A stretch of 64,000 bases of DNA, from the NCBI GenBank assembly GCA_036506275.1, contig DASXSB010000031.1:1-64000 (forward strand), in the 5' to 3' direction. Each line of letters begins with the position of its first letter. The first letter of the stretch is position 1. A program made the position numbers and the translations under genes. This document shows, in pieces, positions 17,549-26,657 of the stretch. This DNA comes from DASXSB01 sp036506275 (GTDB taxonomy: Bacteria > Methylomirabilota > Methylomirabilia > Rokubacteriales > CSP1-6). The notes under the pieces were generated by a model that saw only the letters and a program-made list of their open reading frames with translations, searched no databases and was not told the origin of the DNA.

Positions 17549-17577
17549 AGATTACTGTTGCCAGAAAGTCCTGTCAA
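17549..17577 (-). promoter_or_regulatory. Consensus sigma-70 promoter of the dcw operon
   Basis: On the minus strand TTGACA (17572-17577) and TAATCT (17549-17554) are separated by 17 bp. An AT-rich stretch with A- and T-runs at about 17579-17600 lies upstream, as in UP elements. Transcription should begin near 17542, directly before the MraZ boxes. This is by far the best consensus promoter I see in the window. Confidence 0.85.
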
Positions 17578-17630
17578 GCGAAAAAGCGATATTTTTTAGG
17601 GAACTTCGCGGCAGAGGGCGACCGACGACC

Positions 17631-17659
17631 GGTGGGGCGGGTAGCGGCCCCGCCCCACC
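17631..17659 (-). terminator. Perfect 11-bp hairpin after the M48 peptidase gene
   Basis: GGTGGGGCGGG (17631-17641) and its exact complement CCCGCCCCACC (17649-17659) form a stem with a 7-base loop, about 20 bp beyond the M48 stop and before the mraZ promoter region. It lacks a T-tract, so it may stall polymerase or need Rho. Confidence 0.5.
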
Positions 17660-17679
17660 GCGTATGGGGGACGACCGGG

Positions 17680-18447
17680 TTACTTGGGCTGGTAGTACTT
17701 GAGGGCTTCGGGAATCCAGCCCTCGATCTGCTTGATCCGGGTCTCGGGCACGGGGTGCGTCGAGAGGAACTCCGGCTGGCGGGACCCGCCCGCCGCCGCC
17801 ATCCGCACCCAGAGATCGCGGGCAGCCGACGGGTGGTATCCCGCCTTCGCCATGTACACCAGCCCCAGGTGGTCGGCTTCGGACTCCTGGGCCCGGTTGT
17901 AGGGCAGCAGCACGCCGACGCTCGCCCCCGCCCCGAGCAGCGCGGTCACCGCCGTCACGGTCGCCGGATCACGCTGCGCGAGCGCGACCTGCGTCGCCTG
18001 CAACCCCGTCTGAACCAGGAGTTCCTGGCTCATTCGCTCGCCGCCGTGGCGCGCGATCGCGTGCGCTGCCTCATGGCCGAGCACGGCCGCAAGCCCAGCA
18101 TCGTCCCGTGTGATCGGGAGAATGCCCGTGTAGACCGCGACCTTCCCGCCCGGCAGGCAAAACGCGTTCGCTTGCTTGTCCTCGAGGACCTTGAACTCCC
18201 ACTGATAGTCCGTGCGTTCGGTGGCGGCCGCGATGCGACGCCCCACACGCGTCACCTGCTGATTGATGGCAGGATCGTTGGAGACGCGGCTCTTCTTGAG
18301 CACTTCCTGGTAGGCGTCGAGGCCCATCTTCATCTCGTCGCCCTCTTGAACCAGCATGACCTGGTGGCGGCCGGTGATGGGCACCGTCTGGCAAGCGACG
18401 GCGACCAGCAGGACGGCGACAAGCCCGAGGCGCGAGGAGCGTGGCAT
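17680..18447 (-). CDS. M48-family metallopeptidase, probable lipoprotein
   Basis: The 255-residue protein starts with a lipoprotein signal (GLVAVLLVAVAC, lipobox AVAC), so it should be anchored to a membrane on the periplasmic side. The zinc motif HEAAH lies in VLGHEAAHAIARHGGERMS, the third ligand region is AQESEADHLGLVYMAKAGY, and STHPVPETRIKQIE is the conserved tail of this peptidase group. Such LoiP/BepA-like enzymes act in envelope protein quality control. The ATG at 18447 has no Shine-Dalgarno sequence but a TACAAT box six bases upstream. The gene stands alone between the prepilin-like gene and the dcw promoter. Confidence 0.88.
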   Translation of the reverse strand: MPRSSRLGLVAVLLVAVACQTVPITGRHQVMLVQEGDEMKMGLDAYQEVLKKSRVSNDPAINQQVTRVGRRIAAATERTDYQWEFKVLEDKQANAFCLPGGKVAVYTGILPITRDDAGLAAVLGHEAAHAIARHGGERMSQELLVQTGLQATQVALAQRDPATVTAVTALLGAGASVGVLLPYNRAQESEADHLGLVYMAKAGYHPSAARDLWVRMAAAGGSRQPEFLSTHPVPETRIKQIEGWIPEALKYYQPK

Positions 18448-18453
18448 GCGCAC

Positions 18454-18459
18454 ATTGTA
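18454..18459 (-). promoter_or_regulatory. Candidate -10 box for leaderless M48 mRNA
   Basis: TACAAT on the minus strand ends 6 nt before ATG 18447. No -35 element and no ribosome-binding site are recognisable, so the transcript may begin at the start codon. Confidence 0.4.
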
Positions 18460-18467
18460 TGTCACGT

Positions 18468-18998
18468 TCAACGATTGCGGATGCGGGCGGCGGTGGTGAA
18501 CGTGACCGCGCCCGCCGGCACGAACCGCGACGCCGGTGGCTGCGTCACGAGCGTCACGACGACGGTGCGCACGTCGGCGGAGACCGCGGTGGGCGCGTCG
18601 GCGGCGTCGAGATACTCGAGCACGAACGCACGCACGCCGTCGATGATCGGCTGCGCGCCACCGCCGGCGTCACGGCGCAGGGTCGCGCCCGTCAGCCGCC
18701 ACGTGATCGTCTCCCCCGCGCCCGCGATGACACCGTCGCCGTTGAAGTCCGATTGCACGACCAGACGCGTGGAGTCGGCGATCAGGACGGCGTCGAACTC
18801 GCTCGTCGGCCCGTAGCCCGCGTGACGGACGTCACGCGCCAGCCGCTCCAACGCAACGCGGCCGTTCTGCTGGCTCTCGGCGCGGCCGGCGCCGATCGCG
18901 TACGCGCGCTGCGCGGCGTCGAGCGTGGTGAACGTGGCCGCCATGAGCGCGCCCACCATCGCGAGCGCGACGAGCAGCTCGGCCAGGTGCACGGCCAC
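18468..18998 (-). CDS. Prepilin-type (PilW/GspJ-like) protein
   Basis: The 176-residue protein begins with HLAELLVALAMVGALMAATF, the hydrophobic N-terminal helix of type IV pilin-like proteins, with the conserved Glu at the fifth position of the mature form. The C-terminal part (QSDFNGDGVIAGAGETITWRL..., VRTVVVTLV) resembles minor pilins of the PilW/GspJ class. The expected Gly before the cleavage site appears to be Ala, and the leader is very short from GTG 18998; no better start is visible. No other pilus genes are nearby. It may be an orphan or relic minor pilin. Confidence 0.6.
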   Translation of the reverse strand: MAVHLAELLVALAMVGALMAATFTTLDAAQRAYAIGAGRAESQQNGRVALERLARDVRHAGYGPTSEFDAVLIADSTRLVVQSDFNGDGVIAGAGETITWRLTGATLRRDAGGGAQPIIDGVRAFVLEYLDAADAPTAVSADVRTVVVTLVTQPPASRFVPAGAVTFTTAARIRNR

Positions 18999-19141
18999 AG
19001 CGTCACCGGACGTCTCGGAGGCGTCAATGTCCCCGATCGTGATGTGGCCGGCCCGTGACTGTCGCCAATCGTGCTGATCCGCGGCGTGGACAGCCGGCGC
19101 ATGGCAGGATGGAGGCGACGGCGGAGCGCACGGAGGGCACG

Positions 19142-20254
19142 ATGGTCATCGGGGTTCCACGCGAGATCAAGCCGGGCGAACAGCGAGTGGCGTTGACTCC
19201 CGCGGGCGGCCGCGCCCTCACCGAGCGCGGTCATCGCGTGCTCGTCGAGCGCGGGGCCGGCGACGGCAGCGGAATTCGCGACGACGACTACACGGCGGTG
19301 GGCGCGAGCCTGGTGGACGCGGCGACGGCGTGGTGCGACGCCGACCTCGTGCTCAAGGTGAAGGAGCCGATCCCCGCCGAGTACGCGCGTCTGCGGCGCG
19401 GGCAGACGCTGTTCACGTATCTCCATCTCGCGCCCGCTCCCGAGCTCACGCGCGCGCTCGTGGGCGCCGGCACGCGCGCCGTCGCGTACGAGACCGTCCA
19501 GCGCGCCGATGGCAGCTTGCCGTTGCTCACGCCCATGAGCGAGGTCGCCGGACGGCTCGCCGTCCAGGAGGGCGCCTTCTATCTCGGCAAGGCGCACGGC
19601 GGGCGCGGAATCTTGCTGTCCGGCGTGCCGGGCGTGCCGCGCGGCAACGTCGTCATCATCGGCGCCGGCACCGTGGGCGTGAACGCCGCGCGCGTCGCCG
19701 TCGGCCTCGGCGCCGACGTGCTGATCCTCGACGTCAACGTCGATCGCCTCCGACAGGTCGACGATCTCTTCGGCGGCCGCGTGGTGACCCTCGTGTCGAA
19801 CAGCTTCAACGTCGCGCGCGTGGTGGAGCGCGCCGATCTGCTGGTGGGGGCCGTCCTCGTGGCGGGGGCGCGCGCGCCCCGCATCGTCACCGCGGAGATG
19901 GTGGCGCGCATGAAGGAGGGCGCCGTGATCGTCGACGTCGCGGTCGACCAGGGCGGCTGCATCGAGACGATTCACCCGACCACGCTCCTCGAGCCCGTGT
20001 ATCGCGTGACCGGCGTCGTCCACTACGGCGTCGCCAACATGCCGGCCCTCGTTCCCCGCACGTCGACGTTCGCGCTCACCAACGCGACCCTGCCCTACGC
20101 GCTCGCTCTCGCTGACCACGGCGTCGAGCGCGCCGTGCAGGACGATCCCTCCCTCGCCCACGGCGTCAACGTGTGGGAGGGGCGAATCGTCCACCCCGCC
20201 GTCGCCGAGTCCCTGGGAGAGAAGGCAAGCGCGCTGGAGAGCCTGCTCGCCTAG
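19142..20254 (+). CDS. ald: Alanine dehydrogenase
   Basis: This enzyme interconverts L-alanine and pyruvate plus ammonia with NAD. The 370-residue product opens with VIGVPREIKPGEQRVALTP, has the substrate residues in LVLKVKEPI (Lys) and YLHLAP (His), and the NAD-binding loop VVIIGAGTVGVNAARVAVGLGADV at about 168-190 region. VDQGGCIET and HYGVANMPALVPRTST are typical of the family. GGAGG lies five bases before ATG 19142. It stands alone between a divergent prepilin-like gene and a convergent amidase gene. Confidence 0.95.
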   Translation: MVIGVPREIKPGEQRVALTPAGGRALTERGHRVLVERGAGDGSGIRDDDYTAVGASLVDAATAWCDADLVLKVKEPIPAEYARLRRGQTLFTYLHLAPAPELTRALVGAGTRAVAYETVQRADGSLPLLTPMSEVAGRLAVQEGAFYLGKAHGGRGILLSGVPGVPRGNVVIIGAGTVGVNAARVAVGLGADVLILDVNVDRLRQVDDLFGGRVVTLVSNSFNVARVVERADLLVGAVLVAGARAPRIVTAEMVARMKEGAVIVDVAVDQGGCIETIHPTTLLEPVYRVTGVVHYGVANMPALVPRTSTFALTNATLPYALALADHGVERAVQDDPSLAHGVNVWEGRIVHPAVAESLGEKASALESLLA

Positions 20255-20259
20255 AAGCT

Positions 20260-20289
20260 GCACCGGATAACGGTGGCCGCGGCCGGTGC
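20260..20289. terminator. Inverted repeat between convergent ald and amidase genes
   Basis: GCACCGG (20260-20266) pairs with CCGGTGC (20283-20289), and a smaller CACCG-GATAA-CGGTG hairpin lies inside. Both could end transcripts from the converging genes; no T-run is present. Confidence 0.35.
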
Positions 20290-20304
20290 GCCGGCGCCCG
20301 AGAG

Positions 20305-21711
20305 TCAGTCGATCGGCGGCCGGCGCTGCGCCCACGGCCGCGCGCGCTCGAAGGCGAACGACGCGCGCAGGACGCCGGCGTCGTCGAAGCGGCGGCCCAC
20401 GATGTGGAGCCCGATCGGCAGGCCGCTCCGCGTGAACCCGCACGGCACCGACGCCGCCGGCTGGCCGGTGACGTTGAACGGGTACGTGTACGGGATCCAC
20501 CCGTAGCTGTCGACCTTCTTGCCCGCGATCTCCGTCGGGTTCTCCTGGTTCAGCGGGAAGGCTGGACAGGCAATGGTGGGCGTGAGCAGGAAATCGTACT
20601 TCTCGAAGAACGCGCGCGGATGCTGCCACCACGCGAGGCGATCGAACCAGGCCTGGACGTACCGCGTGGGCGGATTCTCGAGGGCGTTGTCGATGATGCG
20701 CTGGAGGCCGGGCTCGATCTCGCTCCGCCGATCGCGGAAGGGCGCCATGCGGGTGCCGATGCCGCCGCAGAAGATCTGCTCCCAGCACTCACGGGGCGAC
20801 GGCCACTGCGGCTTCACGTCCTCCACCTTGGCGCCGAATTCGCGAAACACCGTCGCCGCCTTCGCGCAGGCGGCGCGCACCTCCGGATCGACGACCTCGG
20901 TGAAGCCGAGGTCGTCGGTGTACGCGATGCGCGCGCCCTTCAAGGAGCCACGACCGGCCTTGGTGTAATCGACGCCGGCGGGCGGCAGCGAGTACTGATC
21001 GCGCTCGTCCGGACCGGCGCAGACGGAGAGCATGAGCGCCGCGTCGGCCACCGTGCGCGTCATCGGTCCCACGTGCGACAGACTCCACGCCGCGCTCACC
21101 GGATAGATCGCGATGCGCCCGTACGACGGCTTGATGCCGTAGATCCCGGCGAAGGAGGCGGGGATCCTGATGGAGCCGCCGCCGTCGGTGCCGACGGCGA
21201 GCGGCGCGAGACCGGCCGCCACCGCGGCGGAGGCGCCGCCGCTCGAACCGCCCGGCGTGCGCTCCACGTCCCACGGATTGCGGGTGGCGCCGAAGATCAG
21301 ATTGTGGGTGGCGCCGATCCAGCCGAAGGTGGGTGTGTTGGTCTTGCCGAGCATGATGGCGCCCGCCGCCTCCAGGCGATCCACGATGGGCGCGTTCTCG
21401 GTGGGGACGTTGTCGCGGTAGAGCGGCGTGCCGAACGTCGTGCGTACGCCCGCCGTGATGACGAGATCCTTCACCGAGAACGGCACGCCGTGCAGCGCGC
21501 CGAGCTTGGCGCCCTTCTTCATCACCGCGCGCTCGGCGGCCTTCGCCTGCTTGCGCGCGGCGTCGGCGGTGACGAGGACGTACGCGTTCAGCCGCGGGTT
21601 GACCTTGTCGATGCGCGCGAGAATCGCGTCGACGACCTCCACCGGCGAGACCTTCTTTCGGCGGATGAGACCGGCGAGCTCGGTGGCGGGCGTCCAGCAG
21701 AGGTCAGTCAT
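20305..21711 (-). CDS. Amidase (amidase-signature family)
   Basis: This hydrolase has the Ser-cisSer-Lys triad of the amidase-signature family: Lys in VPFSVKDL (about 82) and the serines in PGGSSGGASAAVAAGLAPLAVGTDGGGSIRIPA-type loop at about 150-180. Length (468) is typical. It could be an acylamide hydrolase or a GatA-like protein, but no gatB or gatC is adjacent and the sequence fits stand-alone amidases better. GAGGAG precedes ATG 21711. It follows the oligopeptide permease gene by 49 bp on the same strand, so it may act on an imported amide or peptide. Confidence 0.9.
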   Translation of the reverse strand: MTDLCWTPATELAGLIRRKKVSPVEVVDAILARIDKVNPRLNAYVLVTADAARKQAKAAERAVMKKGAKLGALHGVPFSVKDLVITAGVRTTFGTPLYRDNVPTENAPIVDRLEAAGAIMLGKTNTPTFGWIGATHNLIFGATRNPWDVERTPGGSSGGASAAVAAGLAPLAVGTDGGGSIRIPASFAGIYGIKPSYGRIAIYPVSAAWSLSHVGPMTRTVADAALMLSVCAGPDERDQYSLPPAGVDYTKAGRGSLKGARIAYTDDLGFTEVVDPEVRAACAKAATVFREFGAKVEDVKPQWPSPRECWEQIFCGGIGTRMAPFRDRRSEIEPGLQRIIDNALENPPTRYVQAWFDRLAWWQHPRAFFEKYDFLLTPTIACPAFPLNQENPTEIAGKKVDSYGWIPYTYPFNVTGQPAASVPCGFTRSGLPIGLHIVGRRFDDAGVLRASFAFERARPWAQRRPPID

Positions 21712-21760
21712 GGCAGTCTCCTCGAGATGCGAGCGCGGGCGATCGCAAACAGCATGCGGC

Positions 21761-22669
21761 TCACCCGCCGCGCAGGCGCGGGTCGAGCGTGTCGCGGAGG
21801 GCGTCGCCGAGCAGATTGGAGCCGAAGACGGCGAGGCTGATGGCGATGCCCGGGAACAGCACCAGCCACGGCGCCTTCTGCGCGTACTCCGCCGCCGACA
21901 CCGAGAGCATCCGGCCCCACGACGGATACGGCTCCGGCACGCCGAGACCGAGGAACGACAGGGTCGCTTCGACGAGGATGGCGCTGCCGAGCTGCGCGGT
22001 CACCAGCACGATGAAGGGACCGATCGTATTGGGGAGGATGTGACGGAACGCGATGCGCAGGTGCTGGACGCCGAGCGCGCGCGCCGCCTCCACGTACTGC
22101 ATCTCGCGGATGGACAGCACGCTCGAGCGGATCACCCGCGCCGCGCGCGGGATGATCGGGATCGAGATGGCGATGATCACGTTCTCGATCGATGGCCCCA
22201 GCGAGGCCGACATCACGAGCGCGAGCACGAGAAGCGGCAGCCCCTGGAGGATGTCGAGCAGGCGCTGGGCGAGGAGGTCGACCTTGCCCCCCACGTAGCC
22301 GGAGAGGAGCCCGATGACGCCGCCGAGGACGGAGCCGAGGATGGTGGAGCTGATGCCCACGATGAGCGAGACGCGCGCGCCGTGCACGATGCGGGAGTAG
22401 ATGTCGCGTCCGAGGTGATCGGACCCGAGCCAGTGGTCGGCGGCCGGGCGCGCCAGCGTGTGCGCGGCGTCGGTGGCGATGGGATCGTGGGTCTGCAGCA
22501 GCTCGGCGAACACCGCCGCCACCGCCATCACCACGATCAGGAAGCCGCCGATCGCGCCCAGCGGCTTCTTGCGGATGAACCGCCAGAGGGTGGCGCCCGC
22601 GCCCTCCCGGCGTCGGACGGCAGCGGGGACAGTGAGCTCGATCTCGACGCCGAGCGGTCTAACCGCCAT
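21761..22669 (-). CDS. ABC transporter permease, DppC/OppC type
   Basis: The 302-residue inner-membrane permease has an N-terminal span followed by the periplasmic HWLGSDHLGRDIYSRIVHGARVS-type segment and the EAARALGVQHLRIAFRHILPN coupling motif (EAA loop) that docks with the ATPase. It pairs with the DppB-like gene, overlapping it by 11 bp. Together they form the channel of a peptide/nickel-class importer. No ATPase genes (DppD/DppF) are in the window, so ATPases must be shared or elsewhere. Confidence 0.95.
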   Translation of the reverse strand: MAVRPLGVEIELTVPAAVRRREGAGATLWRFIRKKPLGAIGGFLIVVMAVAAVFAELLQTHDPIATDAAHTLARPAADHWLGSDHLGRDIYSRIVHGARVSLIVGISSTILGSVLGGVIGLLSGYVGGKVDLLAQRLLDILQGLPLLVLALVMSASLGPSIENVIIAISIPIIPRAARVIRSSVLSIREMQYVEAARALGVQHLRIAFRHILPNTIGPFIVLVTAQLGSAILVEATLSFLGLGVPEPYPSWGRMLSVSAAEYAQKAPWLVLFPGIAISLAVFGSNLLGDALRDTLDPRLRGG

Positions 22670-23612
22670 AGCGCACCCTCGGGTCGAGCACGCTGTAGAG
22701 CATGTCCACCAGGAGGTTGGAGAGGATAACGACGATGGCGATGAACATGACGAGGTTCTGGACGATCGGATAGTCGCGCCAGAGGATCGCCTGCACGAGG
22801 AAGCGGGCCACCCCTGGCAGATTGAAGACGGTCTCCGTCACCACCAGGCCCCCGATCAGGAACGCGAACTCGATGCCGATGATGGTGACCACGGGCAGGA
22901 TCGCGTTCTTGAGCGCGTGCCGCCAGATGACGGCGCCCCCGCTCTGACCCTTCGCCCACGCCGTCCGGATGTAGTCCTCGCGCATGACCTCCAGCAGCGA
23001 CGAGCGGGTGATGCGCATGATCAGGGCCGAGGAGCGGTAGCCGACGGCGAGGGCGGGCAACGCGAACTGGACGGCGTGGAGGCGGAAGTTTTCCGTCGGC
23101 TTCACGTAGGTGAGCGAAGGGATCCAGCCGAGGAAGCTGACCATCCCGAGAATGATGACCATGCCGAGCCAGAAGGCGGGCATGGAGAGCCCGGCCAGGC
23201 TGAACACGCGCAGCACGTAGTCGAGGGTCGTGTCCTGGCGGACGGCGCTGATCACACCGGTGGGGACGCCGAGGCTGACCGCCACCACCATCGAAAGCGC
23301 CGCCAGCTCCAGCGTCACCGGCAGCAGCGGCTTGATGATCTGCCAGGCGGGGAGATCGTAGCGATACGACTTACCGAGATCGCCCGTGACGATCTGCCGA
23401 AGCCACTCGAGGTACTGCACCCAGTACGGACGGTCCATCCCGAGCTCTTTCAGGAGCGCCTGCTTGTCGCTCGGATTCACGTAGCCGGCGGCGGCGAAGA
23501 GGATGTCCACGATGTCGCCGGGCGCGAGCCGCAGCAGGAAGAAGATGACGAGCGACATGCCGAAGAGAGTGAGGATCGCGATGGTGAGGCGCTGGAGGAT
23601 GTAGGTTTTCAC
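22659..23612 (-). CDS. ABC transporter permease, DppB/OppB type
   Basis: The 317-residue protein starts MKTYILQRLTIAILTLFGMSLVIFFLL-like (first span plus the typical FLLRLAPGD segment), has six hydrophobic spans, and the coupling motif DYIRTAWAKGQSGGAVIWRHALKNA. It ends in LYSVLDPRVRYGG, the usual terminus of DppB-type permeases. It lies 58 bp after the substrate-binding protein gene and overlaps the DppC-type gene, so the three are one operon. Confidence 0.95.
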   Translation of the reverse strand: MKTYILQRLTIAILTLFGMSLVIFFLLRLAPGDIVDILFAAAGYVNPSDKQALLKELGMDRPYWVQYLEWLRQIVTGDLGKSYRYDLPAWQIIKPLLPVTLELAALSMVVAVSLGVPTGVISAVRQDTTLDYVLRVFSLAGLSMPAFWLGMVIILGMVSFLGWIPSLTYVKPTENFRLHAVQFALPALAVGYRSSALIMRITRSSLLEVMREDYIRTAWAKGQSGGAVIWRHALKNAILPVVTIIGIEFAFLIGGLVVTETVFNLPGVARFLVQAILWRDYPIVQNLVMFIAIVVILSNLLVDMLYSVLDPRVRYGG

Positions 23613-23670
23613 TCGGGCATCCCGCGGCGCGGCGCGGAGCAGCCGGCTCCGCGCCGCCGCCGTTCACACG

Positions 23671-25287
23671 TCACTTGTCGCGCCACACGTCCTGCATCCG
23701 GCCGTAGTTGTACACGTTGTTGTGGGGGACGAGACCTTTCACGTGCGGCCACTGCGTGAAGTAATCGAGCCGCCAGGACAGGATGGGACGGGCGGCTTCG
23801 TCCTCCAGCTTCTTCTGGATGCCGGCCACCATCACCAACCGCTTCTTGGCGTCGATCTCCTGCGACTGCTGATCGATCATCTTCATGACCTGCTCGCTGC
23901 AGTAGTGCGTGTAGTTTCGCGGCGACCCACACGCGTAGTTCTCGTAGAAGTTGCCGTCGGGATCGTCGGCGCCGAGGCCGGTGAGGTTGGCGCCGATCTG
24001 ATATTCGCCCCGCGTCGCCATGGGGTGCCACTGCGCGGTCTCGACCTGCTTCAGCGAGGCCTCGATGCCGACCTGTTTCAGCTCGTTGATGATGAACGAC
24101 GCCATGTCGACGTAGATCGCGATGGCGCGCGTCACCATCTCCACCCGCAGCGGCTTTTCCGGCGAGTAGCCGGCTTCCGCCATCAGCTTCTTCGCGGCCG
24201 CCTTCTCATCGGCCGCCTTGCCGTAGCCCGGCAGCGTCAGAAGATCCTTATCGCCGAGGCCCCACGTCGCGTACGGCTTGGGCGCCATTCCCGCTCCCAC
24301 CACGCCCGCGCCCTGGTACACGGCCTGGATGAGCGCGCGCCGGTCGATGGCGTGGCTGACGGCGAGCCGCACCTTGACGTTGTCGAAGGGCGGCTTCTTC
24401 GTGTTCATGATGACGTTGTTGTTGACGTTCTCGCTCACGGGCGTCACCACGAGCTGAGGCACCGCCTTCTTGAGCTGCTCCGCCGTCGTCTTCGACGTCT
24501 CGCCCGGGTAGGAAACGTCGACGGCGCCCGACTGGAGGGCGGCCGAGCGCGTGCCGCGCTCGGCGATCACGATGTATTTGAGGCCGTCGAGGTAGGGACG
24601 GCCCTTCACGAAATAGTCCGGGTTCTTCACGTACTCGACGAATTCGCCCTTCCGCCACTCCTTCAGCTTGAACGGTCCCGTTCCGACGCAGGTGGTGCGG
24701 TAGGTGGCGGCCGGGATGTGGGCGGCGTAGACGGGCGAGTAGCCGGAGGCGAGCATCATGAGGACCGACGGCTGCGGCCGCTTCAGCCGGAAGACGACCG
24801 TGTACGGATCCGGCGTCTCCACCGCTTCGACATTGGAGTACCAGTCCTTGCGCGGATTGAGACGGAGCTTGGCGGGCGCGTCGGCGGCTTCCCGGACCAT
24901 GTCGAACGTGTACTTCACGTCCTTCGAGGTGAACGGCTGCCCGTCGTGCCACTTCACGTTCCGGTGGAGCAGGAAGACGAGATTTCGGTAGTTGTCCTGC
25001 CACGACCACTTCTCGGCGAGCTCGCCGATGATGGTGTCCATGCTCTCGGTCTTCTTCGCGGGATCGTAGATCACGAGGTTGTTGAAGCACGGCATCGAGG
25101 GCCAGACGGTGGAGCTCGTTCCCGTCTCGTGAATGGCGAAGCCTTGGGGAAGATCTTCGCGCTGCGTGATGTTCAACGTCCCACCCGTGTGGGGCGCCTG
25201 TCCGATGGCGGGCGTGCCGAGCAGGGCCAGCGCGAGCACGAGCAGGAGCGCGGGGGTGACGACGAAGGCGAGCCGCGAACGCGTCAT
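23671..25287 (-). CDS. ABC transporter substrate-binding protein, peptide class (SBP_bac_5)
   Basis: This exported binding protein of 538 residues captures the solute for the permease pair downstream. A signal peptide (LAFVVTPALLLVLALALLGTPAIGQA) is followed by TGGTLNITQ, the first strand of the family, and by LAEKWSWQDNYRNLVFLLHRNVKWHDG, YTVVFRLKRP and GTGPFKL motifs. ATG 25287 is preceded by GGAGGA; an upstream TTG is unnecessary. The ligand cannot be read from sequence; the linked amidase hints at a peptide or amide. Confidence 0.93.
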   Translation of the reverse strand: MTRSRLAFVVTPALLLVLALALLGTPAIGQAPHTGGTLNITQREDLPQGFAIHETGTSSTVWPSMPCFNNLVIYDPAKKTESMDTIIGELAEKWSWQDNYRNLVFLLHRNVKWHDGQPFTSKDVKYTFDMVREAADAPAKLRLNPRKDWYSNVEAVETPDPYTVVFRLKRPQPSVLMMLASGYSPVYAAHIPAATYRTTCVGTGPFKLKEWRKGEFVEYVKNPDYFVKGRPYLDGLKYIVIAERGTRSAALQSGAVDVSYPGETSKTTAEQLKKAVPQLVVTPVSENVNNNVIMNTKKPPFDNVKVRLAVSHAIDRRALIQAVYQGAGVVGAGMAPKPYATWGLGDKDLLTLPGYGKAADEKAAAKKLMAEAGYSPEKPLRVEMVTRAIAIYVDMASFIINELKQVGIEASLKQVETAQWHPMATRGEYQIGANLTGLGADDPDGNFYENYACGSPRNYTHYCSEQVMKMIDQQSQEIDAKKRLVMVAGIQKKLEDEAARPILSWRLDYFTQWPHVKGLVPHNNVYNYGRMQDVWRDK

Positions 25288-25391
25288 GGGGTCCTCCAAG
25301 GATGCACGGGGCGAATGGGCGCGAGTTTACGTGAAAAACGGAGGGCTCTCAACACGACGTCGAGCAGCCTCGCGGGAGGTCGCCCACGATG

Positions 25392-26657
25392 CTAGAGCAG
25401 CCGGAACAGGAGGTGAACTCCGTAGATGGCGCCGCCGGCGAGGCCGCCCACCACGGTGCCGTTGACCCGGATGTACTGGAGATCGTCGCCGGCGTGCTCC
25501 TCGATGAGCCGCACCGCGCCCTCGGGGCCGAGCGCGCGCACGCCGTTCTCGATGAAGCGCGCGATCTGCGGGTGATACCGATCGATCACGTCCGCCGCCC
25601 GCGTCTTGATCCAGCGGTCAATCTCCTTGCGGAGGTCGGGATCGGCGACGACCGCCCGCCGCCCGCGCTCGAGACGCTCGGCCAGCCATACCGCCAGCTC
25701 CGGCCGCGGCCGCGCGAGGTCGTCCCCGATCCCGCGGCGGAGCGCCGCCACCGCATCCTCGACGATGCCGACCGCGATGTCGCTCGCGAGCAGCTCCTCC
25801 TTCACCGCCTCCACCCGCGCCGCGAGCGGGCTCCCCGCCTCGCGCAAGCGCGCGGGCAATGACGCGAGCGCCTCCGTCACCTCGCGGCGGAGGGGATGAT
25901 CGGGATCGGCCTCCAGATCTTTCAGTCCCGCGTGGAGAGCGCTCACGAGGCGGTCGCGGTCGATGAGGCCGAAGGCGTCGGCGAGGCCGAGCAGCATCCG
26001 TGGATAGAGCTTCATGCGCTCGCGATAGCGAGCGATGAGATCGTCCACGACCGCGCTCACGGCCTCGCGTACGGGCGGGCGATCGAGCGCCTGCGCCAGC
26101 CCTTGCGCGAGCGCGTTCATCACGCGCTGGTCCCATCCCTGCTCGCGCGCGAGCTCGAGCGCGCTTGCCAGCGCCGGCGCGAGCTGCCATGTGGCCAGCC
26201 ACGGGCGGACGCGCGCGAGCACGTCCCGCGGTCGGAGCGACGGCACCTGCTCCGCGAGCCAGCGCAGCACGCGGGCGGCGGCGCGCTCGATGTCGGTGCG
26301 CGTGATGCGCTCGGCGCCGCGCGCCATCACCTCCGCGATGTCGAGGCGTCCCAGCTCCTCCATCACGTACTCCTTCGTGAGCACGCGGCCGCCCACCATC
26401 GTCCCCACCCGCGCCGCCAGCAGCTCCCAGTTGGCGGGGATGAGCGCGGTGTGCGGAATGGGAAGGCGGAGGGGGCGGCGGAAGATCGCGGTGACCGCGA
26501 ACCAGTCGGCGAGACCGCCGACGATCCCCGCCTCCGCCACGGCGAGGATCCACCCGCCCCACCACGTATCGCGGACGGGGAACGTGGCCACGGCGAGGAC
26601 CACCGCGGCGAGGAGGACACCGAGAGCCAGCCGACGCTGTCGCGGCCGTCGCATCAT
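25392..26657 (-). CDS. DUF445 family membrane protein
   Basis: The 421-residue protein matches the DUF445 (YjiN-like) pattern. An N-terminal span (LALGVLLAAVVLAVATF) and the signature GIVGGLADWFAVTAIFRRPLRLPIPHTALIP at residues about 44-74 (quoted in parts) are followed by long amphipathic helices and a C-terminal membrane segment (VNGTVVGGLAGGAIYGVHLLF). Function is unknown; inner-membrane location is likely. It starts with tandem ATG codons at 26657 and 26654 without a clear ribosome site. It is monocistronic between the transporter operon and a divergent secreted-protein gene. Confidence 0.9.
   Translation of the reverse strand: MMRRPRQRRLALGVLLAAVVLAVATFPVRDTWWGGWILAVAEAGIVGGLADWFAVTAIFRRPLRLPIPHTALIPANWELLAARVGTMVGGRVLTKEYVMEELGRLDIAEVMARGAERITRTDIERAAARVLRWLAEQVPSLRPRDVLARVRPWLATWQLAPALASALELAREQGWDQRVMNALAQGLAQALDRPPVREAVSAVVDDLIARYRERMKLYPRMLLGLADAFGLIDRDRLVSALHAGLKDLEADPDHPLRREVTEALASLPARLREAGSPLAARVEAVKEELLASDIAVGIVEDAVAALRRGIGDDLARPRPELAVWLAERLERGRRAVVADPDLRKEIDRWIKTRAADVIDRYHPQIARFIENGVRALGPEGAVRLIEEHAGDDLQYIRVNGTVVGGLAGGAIYGVHLLFRLL

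Noticed and set aside
20305..21711. GatA subunit of glutamyl-tRNA amidotransferase
   Set aside because: No gatB or gatC is adjacent, and the gene follows a peptide permease; the sequence fits stand-alone amidases better.
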